Both the position numbers and the translations under genes were made by a program. A DNA stretch of 57,761 bases from positions 151,837-209,597 of the forward strand of contig NW_027152196.1 in assembly GCF_004359215.1 (NCBI RefSeq), read 5' to 3'. Shown here piece after piece: positions 41,949 through 53,989 of this stretch (the stretch's first letter is position 1; every line of letters begins with the position of its first letter). The DNA is from Bremia lactucae. Taxonomy: Eukaryota > Oomycota > Peronosporomycetes > Peronosporales > Peronosporaceae. The notes under the pieces were generated by a model. It saw only the letters and a program-made list of their open reading frames with translations, did not search any database and was not told where the DNA came from.

Positions 41949-42600
41949 AGTCATCTTTAATCGATATTGGAGGCCAACAGCACCTCGCAGTAGACGCATG
42001 AGCGTCTACCAAGAAGTTTGCACTACTAGAAGCTATATTTAGTCCTGTAGCTGCCTGCTTTGCGATCTCGCAGGTTACGCGCACGGGCTTTAATACCGTG
42101 CGCAAGCAAAATTAAAATTGAAACAAGAACTAAGAAGTGCTAACTTAATAAAAGGACACAAATTTCTCTCTGTTACTCTCCGTCAATCACTATAACGAAT
42201 GTTAGTTAAGATGGAGATGATGGAACGGAGGGTATCGCTCCATTAATATTTATTTTTATACATGGAATAGTAACTAATATTTATTATAAGAAGAGTATGA
42301 AATCATTATCATTCTATAATTTTTATTAAACTTTTCCAGTGATCATGTATACCGTAATATTAAAGCAAGTAGACAATAATTTTGTTAGTTGATTAATTTT
42401 AGTCATAATCAATCCCGCCATTTTTGCTGCTAGAAGCACGAATGAGCGGTGCGCAAGGGGTCGCTATACATTAGGTGATATTAATATATTAATGTCAGTA
42501 GATAAAAGACCGTTACGTATGAAGAACAGGCACACACCCCTTTTGGTAAAGCCACATCGTCTCCTCATCTGTTTGTTTATATTAAGAGAAAAGGTTACGG
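41949..42600 (+). mobile_element. 3' end of a family C element
   Basis: It holds the start of the antisense ORF on the minus strand (42105-41949: EIAKQAATGLNIASSSANFL and VDAHASTA, as in the copies at 26100 and 54480), a polypurine tract (AAGATGGAGATGA, 42208-42220), and an LTR from 42221 (TGGAACGGAG) that fades out near 42600. Confidence 0.68.
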
Positions 42601-43512
42601 ATTAAAAATAAACAGTTTAATTAATCCGCTATAACGCAAAATTGACAAATTTCCTTTAGAGTCGTCTTTAGATCCTTTTCGGACTTTGGTACACCCCGCT
42701 AATGTCATTCGGGAACCGGTAATGCCACACCCCTTAATTACCTGCCTCTGTATTTATGAGAGTAGCGTAATGGTAGCAACTTGTTAATGACTATAATGAT
42801 TTTGAGAAACCTTTATACAGACCTTCCCAGCTTCAGTAGCTCGAAACGCCTGCAAAAAGACTCCGCAATCTATGCGTACGTTCATGTAAAATAGCAAGAT
42901 GCTTTTACAACAAAGAAATTACGAACGAAAGCCGACAAAAACTAAAACATAAAGAAAAATTGTGGCTCATGGTGGGTACAAGTAAAAAACTAAGATTCGC
43001 CTATTTGAAGCACTTCACCAAAAGTTGTTAAAAGTAAAGTAGAATAAATTTATCCTTACCTTGACCTAAACATGCATGCCCTTATCGCTTATTTCCAGCT
43101 CAACTTCTTCCTCGCTGCTCGGTTTTGCTGCTCTTTCTTTTCGCTCATTTATGACTTGCAAATCTATTGCGGGCGATCTTGGCTTTTTTTACCTTTTAAA
43201 AACCGTACATTTAACATCGCCGAACAAAAACACGGATTATGATGTGTCCATAGGTAGTCAAATCTATTACACTTCTCTCATGTAGATAATTACGGGGCGT
43301 GACACTCTAAAGGCGAGAAGAGAGATCTAAAGTCGATTCCAAAGGAATAACTATTGATTTTTAGATTAAGTGGAATGAACCATACATTGATAATTTTTTT
43401 AAGACACTTTTATTCAATACAGACGTGGAGAAGGTGTAACTATACCAAAAGGGGTACGTGGCTATACCGGATTCCTAAATTAATTCAGATACTAACTACA
43501 GGTGTCCCTCAG
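42601..43512. other. Unassigned DNA
   Basis: AT-rich sequence without recognisable retroelement text. On the minus strand 43221-43060 a short frame is rich in Lys/Glu (INERKERAAKPSSEEEVELE), which looks like real coding but is only about 45 codons long and has no recognisable domain. Confidence 0.35.
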
Positions 43513-44457
43513 ATAACTTATAGCCACTGTGGACAGTGCAGGCATAAGTCATATGGAGCAACTTTAGTCAAGAGATTTGCAAATTCTCTTGAGGTTGCTG
43601 GATCAGTAGGGTGTTGCGCCCCTACTGACCCGACCATTTTTTGGCGGTCCGCCTCGCTGTTGCAATTTCGCAACAACGTCGGACCCGCGACCGTTGCCCC
43701 TTTTGGCATTTTGTCCATAAGTACGTTCATTACCCCTCGGTACTAGGCGTGGGGCACTGCATTCATGAGCGTAGTGACCTAATTTTTGTCAGCTATTGCA
43801 TTTCTGCAATCGTTTATTAATCAAAAAGTGAGGTTTCTCGCTTTCGACGTAAGAGAGGTCCATAGGCTCTGAACCTCCAAACTCCTTTCTATGTCACTTA
43901 GAAAGAAGAAGCTATCATGCGAAACGTAATGCGTATTCCCACTATCATCTAACATGTCCTTGTTAGATAAAGGAAATGTGGTCCTTGGACGGCCTACTAA
44001 GTGCTACAAGGTGTAACGGGGCACTGCCGACTTGTACTGCTTCAGTACAAGTCCACTTCGCACTGCTTCAGTGCGAGTGGTGTCTCACGTCACTTCACGT
44101 ACACCAGCATGTGCAGAGGAAGTCTTTTCTCTAAAACACTTGCTTCAAAGAGGGTTAAATGAAAACTGTATTAATATAATTAAGTTCTCTTCTTTCTATC
44201 TTTTGTATACTAACTTAATTATATACTATTTCAAAACATGTAAGTAAAGTCTTAAATGTCTCTTTCTCTTTGCGCGCGTCCAGCGCTGACTGGACCGCGG
44301 AGCAAGTAGGTATATTGATCTATATCTACCAATGAATAAGCTTTCTGAATATTACTACGTAAAGTAACATGCTCCAGATATTCTCTATCTTTTAGATAAT
44401 ATATTAATTAACAACTTTTAAGTGTTAATATCATGTAACGTTACACCACGTTACACC
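43513..44457 (-). mobile_element. 5' end of a family B element, gag deleted
   Basis: Read on the minus strand: LTR (44457-44012), leader with TTGTAGCACTTAG (decayed primer site), then directly the zinc-knuckle and protease-upstream region (43513-43800: PTLLRNCNSEADRQK, PTDPATSREFANLLTKVAP). Most of gag is missing. Confidence 0.72.
44012..44457 (-). repeat. LTR, family B
   Basis: On the plus strand it runs TGTAACGGGGCACTGCC ... CGTTACACCACGTTACA, 446 bp, reversed relative to 15168. Confidence 0.88.
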
Positions 44458-44531
44458 GCCGGCTCGGCATAGCACTTTGATGTAAGCGGCATTTGATGGG
44501 AAGTGAGCCTGTGCTTGAAGCATACAGCCCC

Positions 44532-44631
44532 NNNNNNNNNNNNNNNNNNNNNNNNNNNNNNNNNNNNNNNNNNNNNNNNNNNNNNNNNNNNNNNNNNNNN
44601 NNNNNNNNNNNNNNNNNNNNNNNNNNNNNNN
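44532..44631. other. Assembly gap, 100 N
   Basis: The round number suggests a gap of unknown size. It lies among family B LTR copies. Confidence 0.95.
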
Positions 44632-45494
44632 CTAAACATGTAAATGAATTCTTATCTATCTTATCTCGTAACTCTCTTTGATTACTTCTACAGCTGATTA
44701 GTCTGCGGAATAAATAGACATAATGGTCTATACCTATTTATGGATAAGAATTCAGGAAATTACTATTTAAAGTAATTTCCTCCAAATATTATCTACCTAT
44801 TAGATAATATTAATTAACAACCTTTTAGTGTTAATTTCATGTAACGATACACCCCGTTACACACTTCGCACTGCTTCTGTTGCGAGTGGTGCCTTACGTC
44901 ACTTCACGTACACTAGTACGTGCAGAGGAAGACTTCTCTTTAAGACAACTTCCTTTAAAAGGGTTAAATGAAAACAGTATTAATATAATTAAGTTTCTCT
45001 TCTTTCTCTCTGTTAATGCTAACTTAATTATGAACTAATACTAAACATGCAATTGAAATCGTATCTGTTCCTCTCTCCTTGTTTACGTATACAGCTGATT
45101 AGTCTGCGGGATAGATAGATATAACGGCTTATACCTATTTATGGATAAGATTTCTGAGCATTACTATAAGAAGGGATATGCTCCAAATATTATCTACCTT
45201 TTAGATAATATATTAATTGACAACCCAAAGTGTTAATTTCTTGTAACGATACACCCCGTTACATTTTTTGTATTAGTATATAATTAAGTTAATATTAAAA
45301 AGATAGAAATAAAAAACCTAATTAAATTAAACAAAGATCTCTTTTAACCCTCTCACAAGCAAGTGCTTTAAAGAGAGTCTTCCTCTGATCGTACTAGTGT
45401 ACGTGAAGTGACGTGACGTGAGGCACCACTCGCACTGAAGCAGTGCAAGGTGGACTTGTACTGAAGCAATACAAGTCGGCAGTGCCCCGTTTCA
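44632..45494. repeat. Cluster of three partial family B LTRs
   Basis: A reversed fragment 44632-44861 (left part lost in the gap), a reversed fragment 44862-45263 (lacking about the first 50 bp) and a forward fragment 45264-45494 (second half only, ending TGCCCCGTTTCA). The last two meet head to head at TTACATTTTTTG. Confidence 0.8.
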
Positions 45495-45511
45495 GAGCTG
45501 ATGTTCGATGA

Positions 45512-45763
45512 CTAAAAGCGTGCTGATAAGCGTTGTGACTGCACGTCGATACAGCGAACACTCCCATCCTCGCAGGTTACAATTAATTCTGCCTTCCACT
45601 TGGGATTAAAACAGCAGCCACTGGTACATACACCCAAGTGCTGTACTAACGAGGAGCGATTCATTGTTACGAAAAGGACAAAGTCGCGGCCACGTTCGTC
45701 AGCACCCGCTAACAGCTCGTCCGAGAAATTGAAGGCTACGGTCCTACACAAAGCCGAGAGCAT
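45512..45763 (-). pseudogene. WD40-repeat-like host gene fragment
   Basis: On the minus strand 83 codons are open. They read like a conserved cellular protein, not a retroelement: TVAFNFSDELLAGADERGRD, then CCFNPKWKAELIVTCEDGSV and RCIDVQSQRL. A FxPxxxxELIVTxxEDGxVRxxD pattern is one blade of a WD40 propeller. The frame begins at the junction with family A sequence at 45763 and stops at 45512, just after a family B LTR fragment. It is presumably a piece of a host exon caught between insertions. The parent gene cannot be named from one blade. Confidence 0.5.
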
Positions 45764-46960
45764 GTGGCAGTAGATGGTGAGTTGTAGCTTTTATGAACCT
45801 GGAAGGAAAACAACTTAGTTTGCGGAAAGTCAAGTGTCGCAAGAAGACAGAGTCTAGAGCCTGGTGCGGTTGAAAGTGGCGCGTTTGCCGGAACGGCACC
45901 TAATTTCATGTCAAATGTCGTAGCGACTCGGAAATCAAGTACCTGACAAATAAAGACGAGTGATCTTTGGAACAGTCCTGGTCGAAGTGGACGGGCCTTC
46001 GAACAGGATGTTTGCGGCTGTCGAAGACAAGATGACGGAGGCATCCTCACTTGAGGTGCTCGATCGCGTCTTAAGATCTACCGAGGAGTTTGAAATCTCT
46101 CAGAGATGTCATCGGATCTGTTCATGTCCAGGCTTAAGGAAGGGACGATCCACGAAGTAGTTGCACCAGTTCCAAAAGAGGACTTAGTGAACTTTAGCTC
46201 GTTGTCCACAATGTACGAGAGTGTCTAAGAAACAGACAAAAACATATGATTTGCTGCACAAGCTGAGATGCCTTGAGGGACAGTCCGCTTTTTATATTCT
46301 GTGAAATACCATGGTGTGATTTTAGAAGAAGTGCCGAGCCGCGTACCGACCGGTAGGGCATCACGCACGAAAGTGACCTAGAACTTAACATCAACTATTT
46401 TGTGACCAGCAATGACCGTTGCCGACGAAATATGTCATTCATACCAATGAATTCTTAAAGTGCCAAGGCAGGACGCGTACGTGAAAGCAAGTCCACTCAT
46501 TGCAGCCCCACCTTTTGTGTGCGTAAACCCACAGGTGGATAGCGCGTGGTTTACGTCCTACTTTGACATCCTGCGCATATTCTCTCAAGGACGATAATAT
46601 ATACTTCTGCTATGTCACAGAGGCATAGGTGATTGCTGGACTTGCTGTCGCTTTCGATATTGTTCGGCCAACGCCCACTGCGTGCTGAAACTGCTGTTGA
46701 CTTGGATGTTACCTCCAATAGGCTATCTTATATAGCATTATTCATTGTCGAAGCGGTTTTGAGTTGTTGTTGGTCCACCCGCCATCAAGTTAAAGGTCAA
46801 CTCGTTACATCAACTCTCACCTGAGGTAGTCTGCTTGCTGAATCCAGACAAATAAGGTCTCCAATTGATCCGTGCCTCGTGCTCACAATTTTAAAAGAAG
46901 GATTCTGAGCAAGAAACGTTTCGACTTATTCAAAGACGCTGCGAAAAATATTTATTAAGC
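45764..46960 (+). pseudogene. pol: Family A protease-RT linker and RT N-terminal fragment
   Basis: Plus-strand counterpart of the left-edge linker: FGTVLVEVDGPSNRMFAAVE and the MTEASSLEVLDRVLRS segment (45960-46080), EDLVNFSSLSTM (about 46170), HGVILEEVPSRVPTGRASR (RT entry, about 46312-46370), PPFVCVNPQVDS (46508-46545, the FCVRKPTGGW block). Many stops. No YxDD is visible, and no LTR flanks it. Confidence 0.65.
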
Positions 46961-47207
46961 GGCATCTTTGGTTACTCCATAACCAACTTCTGGCGCATAA
47001 TTTTATAGCGACTATAACATTCTACTCCTTGCACTTCCACACCTTTATGATCCTTAATATCTTGCAGACGTCTTACGTCAAGCGTTTTTGCTAGTCACGA
47101 CGGACACGGTGAGCTCGCTTGGAGCAATCAGCACTTGTGGTTAGGCAAGACTAGCCATACCTAGAGCATAAACACATTAATTTGGATTCCGCGACCATAG
47201 CCAGCAA

Positions 47208-47825
47208 TTGACGATGAGGAAACATGCTAAGTTTGAATTGGAAAGTCATTTGATCGAGACGAAGCACTGTTACGAAAAGTACGTTTTGCCTACCTCTTCA
47301 AATGATCTTGATAGATCTAAGCCTAACTACAGTCCGAAAATGTCTTCGATGACCATAGGGATGCAGACACGACCGCCCAACAAATCGTGAGTAATTATAT
47401 TACCGCGCTACATTTGTGCCGTATATCTTTAAAAATGACGCTAATGCGATCGTAGGATCTAATATGGTGGCGTTGAAATTTCGAAGCTTAAATCATGCCC
47501 TTATTGCCATCCTAACCACGAGATAAGATTAATGCGTTTCAGAAGCGCTTCCCAAGCTTATAAATTGAAGCTGATTCTAATTCTTGATAGCTTACAGGCG
47601 GCTCGCGGAGGCACAACTTAATGACCACGCGCGAACCAGCAACGCCGCAAAGTGTTTCGTTTATGATATAACCGAAAGAAACTGTTCATTGGATTTGTTG
47701 ACCACATCCATAGCATTTGATGATGTTGTGTATTTACTGAGCCCATTCGCTCGATTTCGACAAACATCGGTACAGAATATTATTTTGTCTGACACCATTG
47801 CGCGCTTAAGTCCTAACGTTATACA
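47208..47825 (+). pseudogene. Host-like two-exon fragment upstream of an LTR
   Basis: A 60-codon frame (MRKHAKFELESHLIETKHCY on) ends NKS at a GTGAGT donor (47387). A CTTACAG acceptor at 47591-47597 opens a second frame (RLAEAQLNDHARTSNAAKCF on) that is open to the LTR at about 47815. Removing the 211-bp intron keeps the frame. No retroelement motif is present. The composition looks like cellular coding sequence, but I recognise no domain. Confidence 0.35.
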
Positions 47826-48261
47826 TCCGTTTTGTTATGTCAATTACTTTATATGCAGTAATATGACCTACCACTCGGGTAAGGATCACATAGTGACCCA
47901 CCCTTATTTATGTGATGTACATAAAATATTTACATTTGAGAAATGACGTCTAAAAAGCGTGCTTTATATGCGAGCTAAGGTATTTAAAACAATTCGCTCG
48001 CCACAAAGGAATGCACAGCTAAAGAGATGGCATTTATGCATTGACTAAAAAGTTTCATATTTAATTTTATTAAATTAAAATCAGTCTTCCCAGATAACAA
48101 GTGCGCATATAAAGACGAAAAACCGCTTCGAGATGAAACTTATCTAAAGCGCCCACCTACTACCTCACTACACGTGAGAGAAGATGGTCAAACTGCTTCC
48201 TCGTTGTGCTTGAAGGTGTGTGCTTTGTAGTGCGAGGCCGCTTTAAAAGCTCCCGCGTACA
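47815..48261 (+). repeat. 5' LTR, divergent family A subfamily
   Basis: It ends CCCGCGTACA, followed by TTGGTTGCTCTGGTAG, a divergent primer site. CCACTCGGGTAAGG and CTACCTCACTACACGTGAGA tie it to family A. The start is poorly conserved. Confidence 0.7.
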
Positions 48262-48317
48262 CTTGGTTGCTCTGGTAGTCCTTTTTACGACCCGCCACTC
48301 TGAGCGTATCAGTGAGG

Positions 48318-49480
48318 ATGAGCCTCAATATCAATTGGGCCTATTTCCTCTACCTCTCCGAGCACCATCGGGAGGTGGCTGGGCACTTAAATTGGTGAGC
48401 AAGCCCTAATCAGGCTCTTAGGAAGACAGTTATAGCAACGTAATGTTCAGTTAAGCAGTTTGAGGTGTCTGTGCTCGGACAGCGAATGACCGCGTCTGGG
48501 GCTCATATTCATGCTGCGGCAGAGTCCGTCCTTAAATCTCAGGATGAGCTTAGACGTGAGCAGGCTCGGACCGAGACTCTTAACAGAATTTGTTGAGACG
48601 CTCTCTGCCACGCCGTATCAGCCGTGCGTGGATATGCTGCTAGCGTGCCGACGCTATCGCGTTGACCGGAAATCTTAAGAGATCAATATCGTATAGTTTA
48701 AGGCAGTTGAGGGCGACCCCTTTTTAAAATTGTTCGTCGAATTAGAAGACGTCATTGAAGCTTGCCGCATCAATGACGAAGAGATGAAAGTAGAAGCTTG
48801 GCATGTCCAACTTGGCCAGACGTGCCAAATCTTAGGCGCAGGGCTCAAGCTTCACGATCCATATGTGTTTGTGTCGTAAAGGGTCTTTAAGACCCGGCTC
48901 AGACAAACGCTTGAGCCGCTACGCGCCAAATTGATGGCTCGAGCAGAGCTCCTGGATTTGAAGCAGGGCAAGTGTGACCTTCACGCTTATGCCAACATAC
49001 ACAATTTCAACTAAGTTGTATACTGATTCATCCGATTGATCAACAAATATAGGTAACTGTGTTCATCAATGGTCTTGCAGACGAACCTGTCAAGACAAAC
49101 CTGCTTCTACTCGAATAAGAGCCGCTCGAACAAGTATTTCGATAACAGACATCGGTTTTTAGTCTGAAACAGACTTTCGTCCACTCTGGGGCTTATCGTT
49201 GAACCAGACGACAAAAAAACAGAGGTTCAAAACCATTGGACCTCTCGTGTTTGGAGAGCAAGAAAACCTCGATCTTGAAGCTACAAACGATTGCAAAAAT
49301 GAATCGTTGTCTAATGACTGGCCACTATGTAGTGCTCCCACGCCCAGTACCTAGAAACACTGAGCGAAACGATCGACCCCGCGTTAAGTACGATGACGGA
49401 CACGGATCCAACGCTGTTGCGAAACGCAACGGTGAGACAGATATATGGGATCAGTAGGTGCGGATCGCCCTACTGATTCA
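48318..49480 (+). pseudogene. gag: Hybrid gag: family A start, family C capsid
   Basis: MSLNINWAYFLYLSEHHREV-type text from 48318 and the Gln/Glu/Arg-rich region up to about 48620 are family A. From about 48650 the sequence follows family C: EGDPFLKLFVELEDVIEACR (about 48705-48765), EEMKVEAWHVQLGQTCQIL, LEPLRAKLMARAELLDLKQG (about 48910-48975). The zinc-knuckle region near 49290-49340 is degraded. Several frameshifts and stops. Confidence 0.75.
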
Positions 49481-49559
49481 GCAATACCAAGAAAACTTGC
49501 GGATATCTTGACAGAAATTGCTCATAACACATAGACGTTGTGTTTAACTGCCTCTGGCG

Positions 49560-50020
49560 ATGGTTAAAATAGGTTAAATCATCACCTTCCAAATCAAAGT
49601 GGCAAATGAGTGGCAAATAGATTGCCATAGTAAATTGTGGGGTTCTAACAATATTTTTAATTCGACGCCAATCGCTAAAAGATCGCAGGCGTCAGTTGAG
49701 CGCGATATCCTTATAACGAGGATGACAGGGCGGATAGCAACAGGCGCATCTGTAACAGTAAAGAAACGTGTAGATGGTATACAATACACGTTAAAAAGGT
49801 TAAAGTACGGGATAATTTCCGCTTCGATTACTTTATTAAGTTTTTATGTGTTCGCTTATCTCTCCTAATTATCATACGGATTGGTGCGTGGGAGTCCGCA
49901 ACCAAATTACCTGCTAGCGTATGGTTTTATCACTGATATTCCCGTAAGAGTGCGCGTATATCAACAGGCATTGACATCGAAATTGTCATTCTTGAATTAT
50001 ATTGGCTCAGGAAGTACAAG
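49560..50020 (+). pseudogene. pol: Gypsy retropepsin, catalytic Asp changed to Asn (family C)
   Basis: The active site reads IVNCGVLTI at 49627-49653 where family B has LVDCGASNN. The following RRQSLK, SVTVKKRV and RLKYG pieces match the family protease, in shifted frames. The catalytic residue is lost. Confidence 0.72.
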
Positions 50021-51730
50021 CCATGCATAAATTAACATCAACCCGTGACGATGCCTGTCTCTCGTTCATCAGATGGCCATCTGATAAACGTCTTGGAGCG
50101 TCTACACGCGTATAGATGTCTTACAGGTGAGTGCGATGGCCTTTATTATGGTTTAATGGTTTGCATGACTGCACAAGAGACCTCAGCGTGAATGCGCATC
50201 ACACTGTGGAATAAGATCTGATCAATTCGCACAAGCGCAGGCAGCGCCGAACGTCCGCTATTGTGATGTGGGCATACTTACCTACGGCTGTGCACAAGCA
50301 TGCACAAGGACAGGAAGCGTCGAAGCTCGACCACTCGAATATGTTGAGTGGTACAAAACAAGTATGCTTGCTTAAAAAGAAGCGTCCAATAATTTCGAAA
50401 CGTCCGCTTTATGACATGGTGCGAAACTGCTTTATCGAGTCGGTGTCGACTGAACAGGATCTAGCTATGGTTGCGCAACTACAGCTCAAAGAAGTTGGGG
50501 ATACTTCCCTCATGAAAAGGGAACAAGTCCCATTTTATTTAAGGGAATGGGCACCTGTAGGTATAAGTTCCCAGATACTCTGGAAAGGTCCCAAAGAAAA
50601 AATTAAGACATTAAATGTCTCAATAAACAACGGAACAAGTGTAACGCTTATACACATAATCTGATAGCCCCTTAGAAGTTAACTTTGGAGATAACTCAAT
50701 TGCCAACGCTTGAACCGACACGTTTCTTGCGTGATCTGTGTATTGGCAAATTTAAGCAGATCCGCGTACTTGTCACAGGGACTAGTACGTGGCCGATATT
50801 CGGTCGGAAATAGATGTTTTAAAAACGACTGGGTCGATAAACGACATGTCCTCGATGGGAAGACTTGGATTGAACGTTTTACGTCTCAATCCTGGGAGTC
50901 TTTGAAGATACATTCTTTTTATAAGAAATTTATCGAACTCAATGATGTGTTCCCTGATTGGGTACCATGTGAGTTGCCTAGGACACAAAATTGACCTAAT
51001 TCTAGGTCCAAAATACTGGGTCATTTTTTTCATTGAAGCAGTGGCCGATCGCATCGTGAACAAATATTTGCGATCGACAAATTCTTTGCCGATCACTTAA
51101 CAGCGATCCATGTAAGGAAGTCTACCTTATAACATAGCTCCCGGACCTTTTGTGTGCGTAAGACAACCGGGGGTGGTGAATAGTGCATGCGCTCGATAAA
51201 TTGAACGCTGTAACAGTACCGGCTTAAACGTCGATACCACGAAATACGTAATCATTGATGGCATGTCAAAGAGTACTATCGTTTCGTCAATGTATCTGAT
51301 GATTGGATTTTATTTGATCCTACTCCCGAACAGGATATCCCGTTCACAGCGGCAAGCATCTCAATCGAAATGCTATGTGAGTGGCTAGTCATGCCAAATG
51401 GGCTTAGTAATGCCCATTACTATAGATGTGTAAACAATCTGTTGAGATCGGTGCGGGATTTCGCAACGAGTTAGTTTATAACGTCTTCGTTCATAGCAGG
51501 ATCATTAATGGAAAGTCGGACGTTGAAGTACATGTTACCCACATCCGAAAGGTTCTTACAATGATGCGTAAATAGAAGTTGTATGCAAATGTCACGAGCT
51601 GTATGTGAAATACCACTTCTTGAGTGCATCGTTTGTAAATGCGTTGTACGCCCTGATCCGAAAAAGATACTGATGATCACCGATTGGCCTGAGCTAGTCG
51701 ATGAAAGAGACTTCGAAAGTTCATCGGCTT
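50020..51730 (+). pseudogene. pol: Gypsy linker and RT (family C)
   Basis: The linker has the open frame 50263-50664. RT entry text (RSIFADHL-type, CVRKTTGG, NAVTVPA) lies at 51030-51240 and DGMSKSTIVSS at about 51255-51290. The catalytic loop, near 51470-51490, reads N-E-L-V-Y-N-V-F instead of S-Y-F-D-D-V-F, so the YxDD motif is destroyed. KLYANVTS and SVDERDFESSS-like text follows. Confidence 0.72.
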
Positions 51731-51739
51731 AGCAGCGTA

Positions 51740-52456
51740 TACTCCCGCAATTATGCCGAAATGACAGTACATCTATCTCCTTTGTTGAGGATAAAATATG
51801 TAAAGTGGTCATGAAACGCTGATTGTCAGCGTTCTTTGAAATAGGTATCATGCAAAGCTCGATACAACCGTCAATCCTGGCAATTGTGGACCAAGACAGA
51901 CCAATTCATGTTGTCTGTGACGCCAGCAATTTGCAATCGGCTATGCCTTAATGCAATACGATACAGACGGCGCAGAACATTTCGTTTGCGTCAACTCTAA
52001 CCAGCTGAGCTCAATTATTCAGTGCATGACTAAAATCTCTTGCCATGAAATATGCATAGGGTCTATCTATTCGGAGATAGACCGTTCATTGTATATACGG
52101 ACTATGCATCTTTGCGCACGGCCGTAAATAGTCCACATCTCTCACAAAGAATGGCGACATGGTTGCCTTTCTTTAAGGAGTATAACTTCTCCGTGGCGTA
52201 TAATCCAGGACAACTTAACGTCGTCGCTGCTGCTCCTACGCGCTGGCCTGATTTTGTACCAGCAGCACAACTCAACAGTGAGGATAAGCACACCTTCGCA
52301 GCAGTAACTAGCTTGTCGTCAATATTTCTTGACGACGTAAAAATATATTATCAAGAAGAAAACGCTCTTGAAACCTTTATAAATCACCTCCGAAATCCAT
52401 CACAACAATATTTGAAAGAATTGTTGGATATATATCGATCTTCACCAAATCGATAA
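51740..52456 (+). pseudogene. pol: Gypsy RNase H and connection (family C)
   Basis: VVCDASN-type text at about 51910-51935 is followed by a clean 134-codon frame (52052-52456): RPFIVYTDYASLRTAVNSPH, LSQRMATWLPFFKEYNFSVA, then SSIFLDDVKIYYQEE and HLRNPSQQYL leading to integrase. TDHAS has become TDYAS, changing a conserved His. Confidence 0.8.
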
Positions 52457-52499
52457 TGGTTTACTGTAGTATGGAGCCATTGCGGGCGACACGCCTCGT

Positions 52500-53870
52500 T
52501 TCGTCATCCCCACTCATACTGGTTTGCGATTAAGCATCATGTATGAGGTCCACGATGCACCAATAAGTGGGCATCGTGGGCGTTAGAAAACATGTATCAC
52601 GGTAAGTCGCGATTTCTACAGGCTTTGCCAGTATGTATTCGGCCGTAAGTACATACGTGCTTGCTAACTTTGTCAGCGGGTTCAGCCTAATGCTTACGTG
52701 CTTCGCTACAATCTCTGCCTCTTTCGACGGAGTCTTGGCAGTTCGTATATATGAACTTCGTCCTCGGATCTCACGAAGACGCTTACAAGAATAATGGGGT
52801 ATCCTTGTTCTTGTGGATCGTCTCAGCAAGATGGTAAATCTTGTTGCAGTCCTGAAGTCGACAGCCGAAGGAAGGCACTACCTGTTTCTTTATCGACACG
52901 ATATTTCGACTCCATGATTTACCCCGTGAATTGAGTTCCCATCTAGATCCTCAATTCACGGTGAAGTGTGTTCAAATCAATTGGAACACAATTGAAATGT
53001 CAACTTCTGACCTGATGGTCAGACTGAACGTGAAAATTGTAGCCTCGAAGAGAAAATTTACGAGCACGTCCACTCTTTACAAGTTAGAGTGAGCTCTTGC
53101 CAATGGCAGAATTTGCCATAATCAATTCGTTGTATGCATTAACAAAGCACACACCATTTTTCGTGAATAGTTACGCACCCACGATCCTCCGCCTTATTTG
53201 AGAATGACTCTAATTCAAGCGGGGACTCGCCCGACCAAAAACTGATTTGGCTCTTGCTCAGCGCGCAGAAACTCAGCAGTCAATCCGAAGGATAATAATT
53301 TTTATTTAGTCAACATCGAGGAAAACAAGCCCAGTAATGGTGATAAGGCTATTGGTGACTTCGATAAAAACGATGCTGATTTACTCAGCTTCGACAATGG
53401 TACCAGCGAGAGCAATGAGCTCTTACACAAGAGGATCTTATTATCACCGCAGTGCGCACCAAGCACACTCAGAACAAGACAAAACCGAGCCAGCAAGAGA
53501 ATTCTTGCTGGCTTGGGAAGCAGTGGTGCGTTTTTGTGCCGGACTTCACTGCTGTTGCGGTGGACCGACAGAAATGGAACGCTGACAACATTTGAAACCT
53601 AAAAATATTTTTTAGGTTGCTGACCTTGTCCCACTGGCTATGATAATTTTTTTTTACCAAAACTTGTGACTAATGTGGAAAGTTATAAAATTACTACTAC
53701 GGTATATCGGCCCGTTCCGTGTATTACACGTCGTTCGGAATGTTCTAAGCGCTGCTCTTCCTAGCTTGACAAACTATATGTTTTAGAAACGGTCGGTACT
53801 CGTGCGCGCTATCATCTGCAACGTTCGTCTAGAGAGGTATGTTTCCCTTGCTGCCAGTAGGAAGACTCAT
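52500..53870 (+). pseudogene. pol: Gypsy integrase and C-terminal region (family C)
   Basis: Zinc-domain text at 52540-52690 (HDAPISGHRGR-like, CLLTLSAG), core text at 52735-52960 (VRIYELRLRI-type; ILVLVDRLSKMVNL at about 52800-52840), ALANGRICHNQ (53095-53130), an acidic Asn/Asp insert (53300-53460), KTEPAREFLLAWEAVVRF, and a decayed GPFRV module at about 53705-53730. Frameshifts are everywhere. Confidence 0.7.
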
Positions 53871-53989
53871 GTCCATGCTGCTTTTTTATGGTGCAGCTCA
53901 TAACCCTAGGCCTTTTTAAGACCTACATTGAAGGACTTGCATCTCTTTCAAAATGGACGAAGGGATTAAGAGTTAAAATCCTTTTTACA

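Noticed and set aside
44451..44681. Frames made of unknown residues
   Set aside because: They consist of the 100-N gap.
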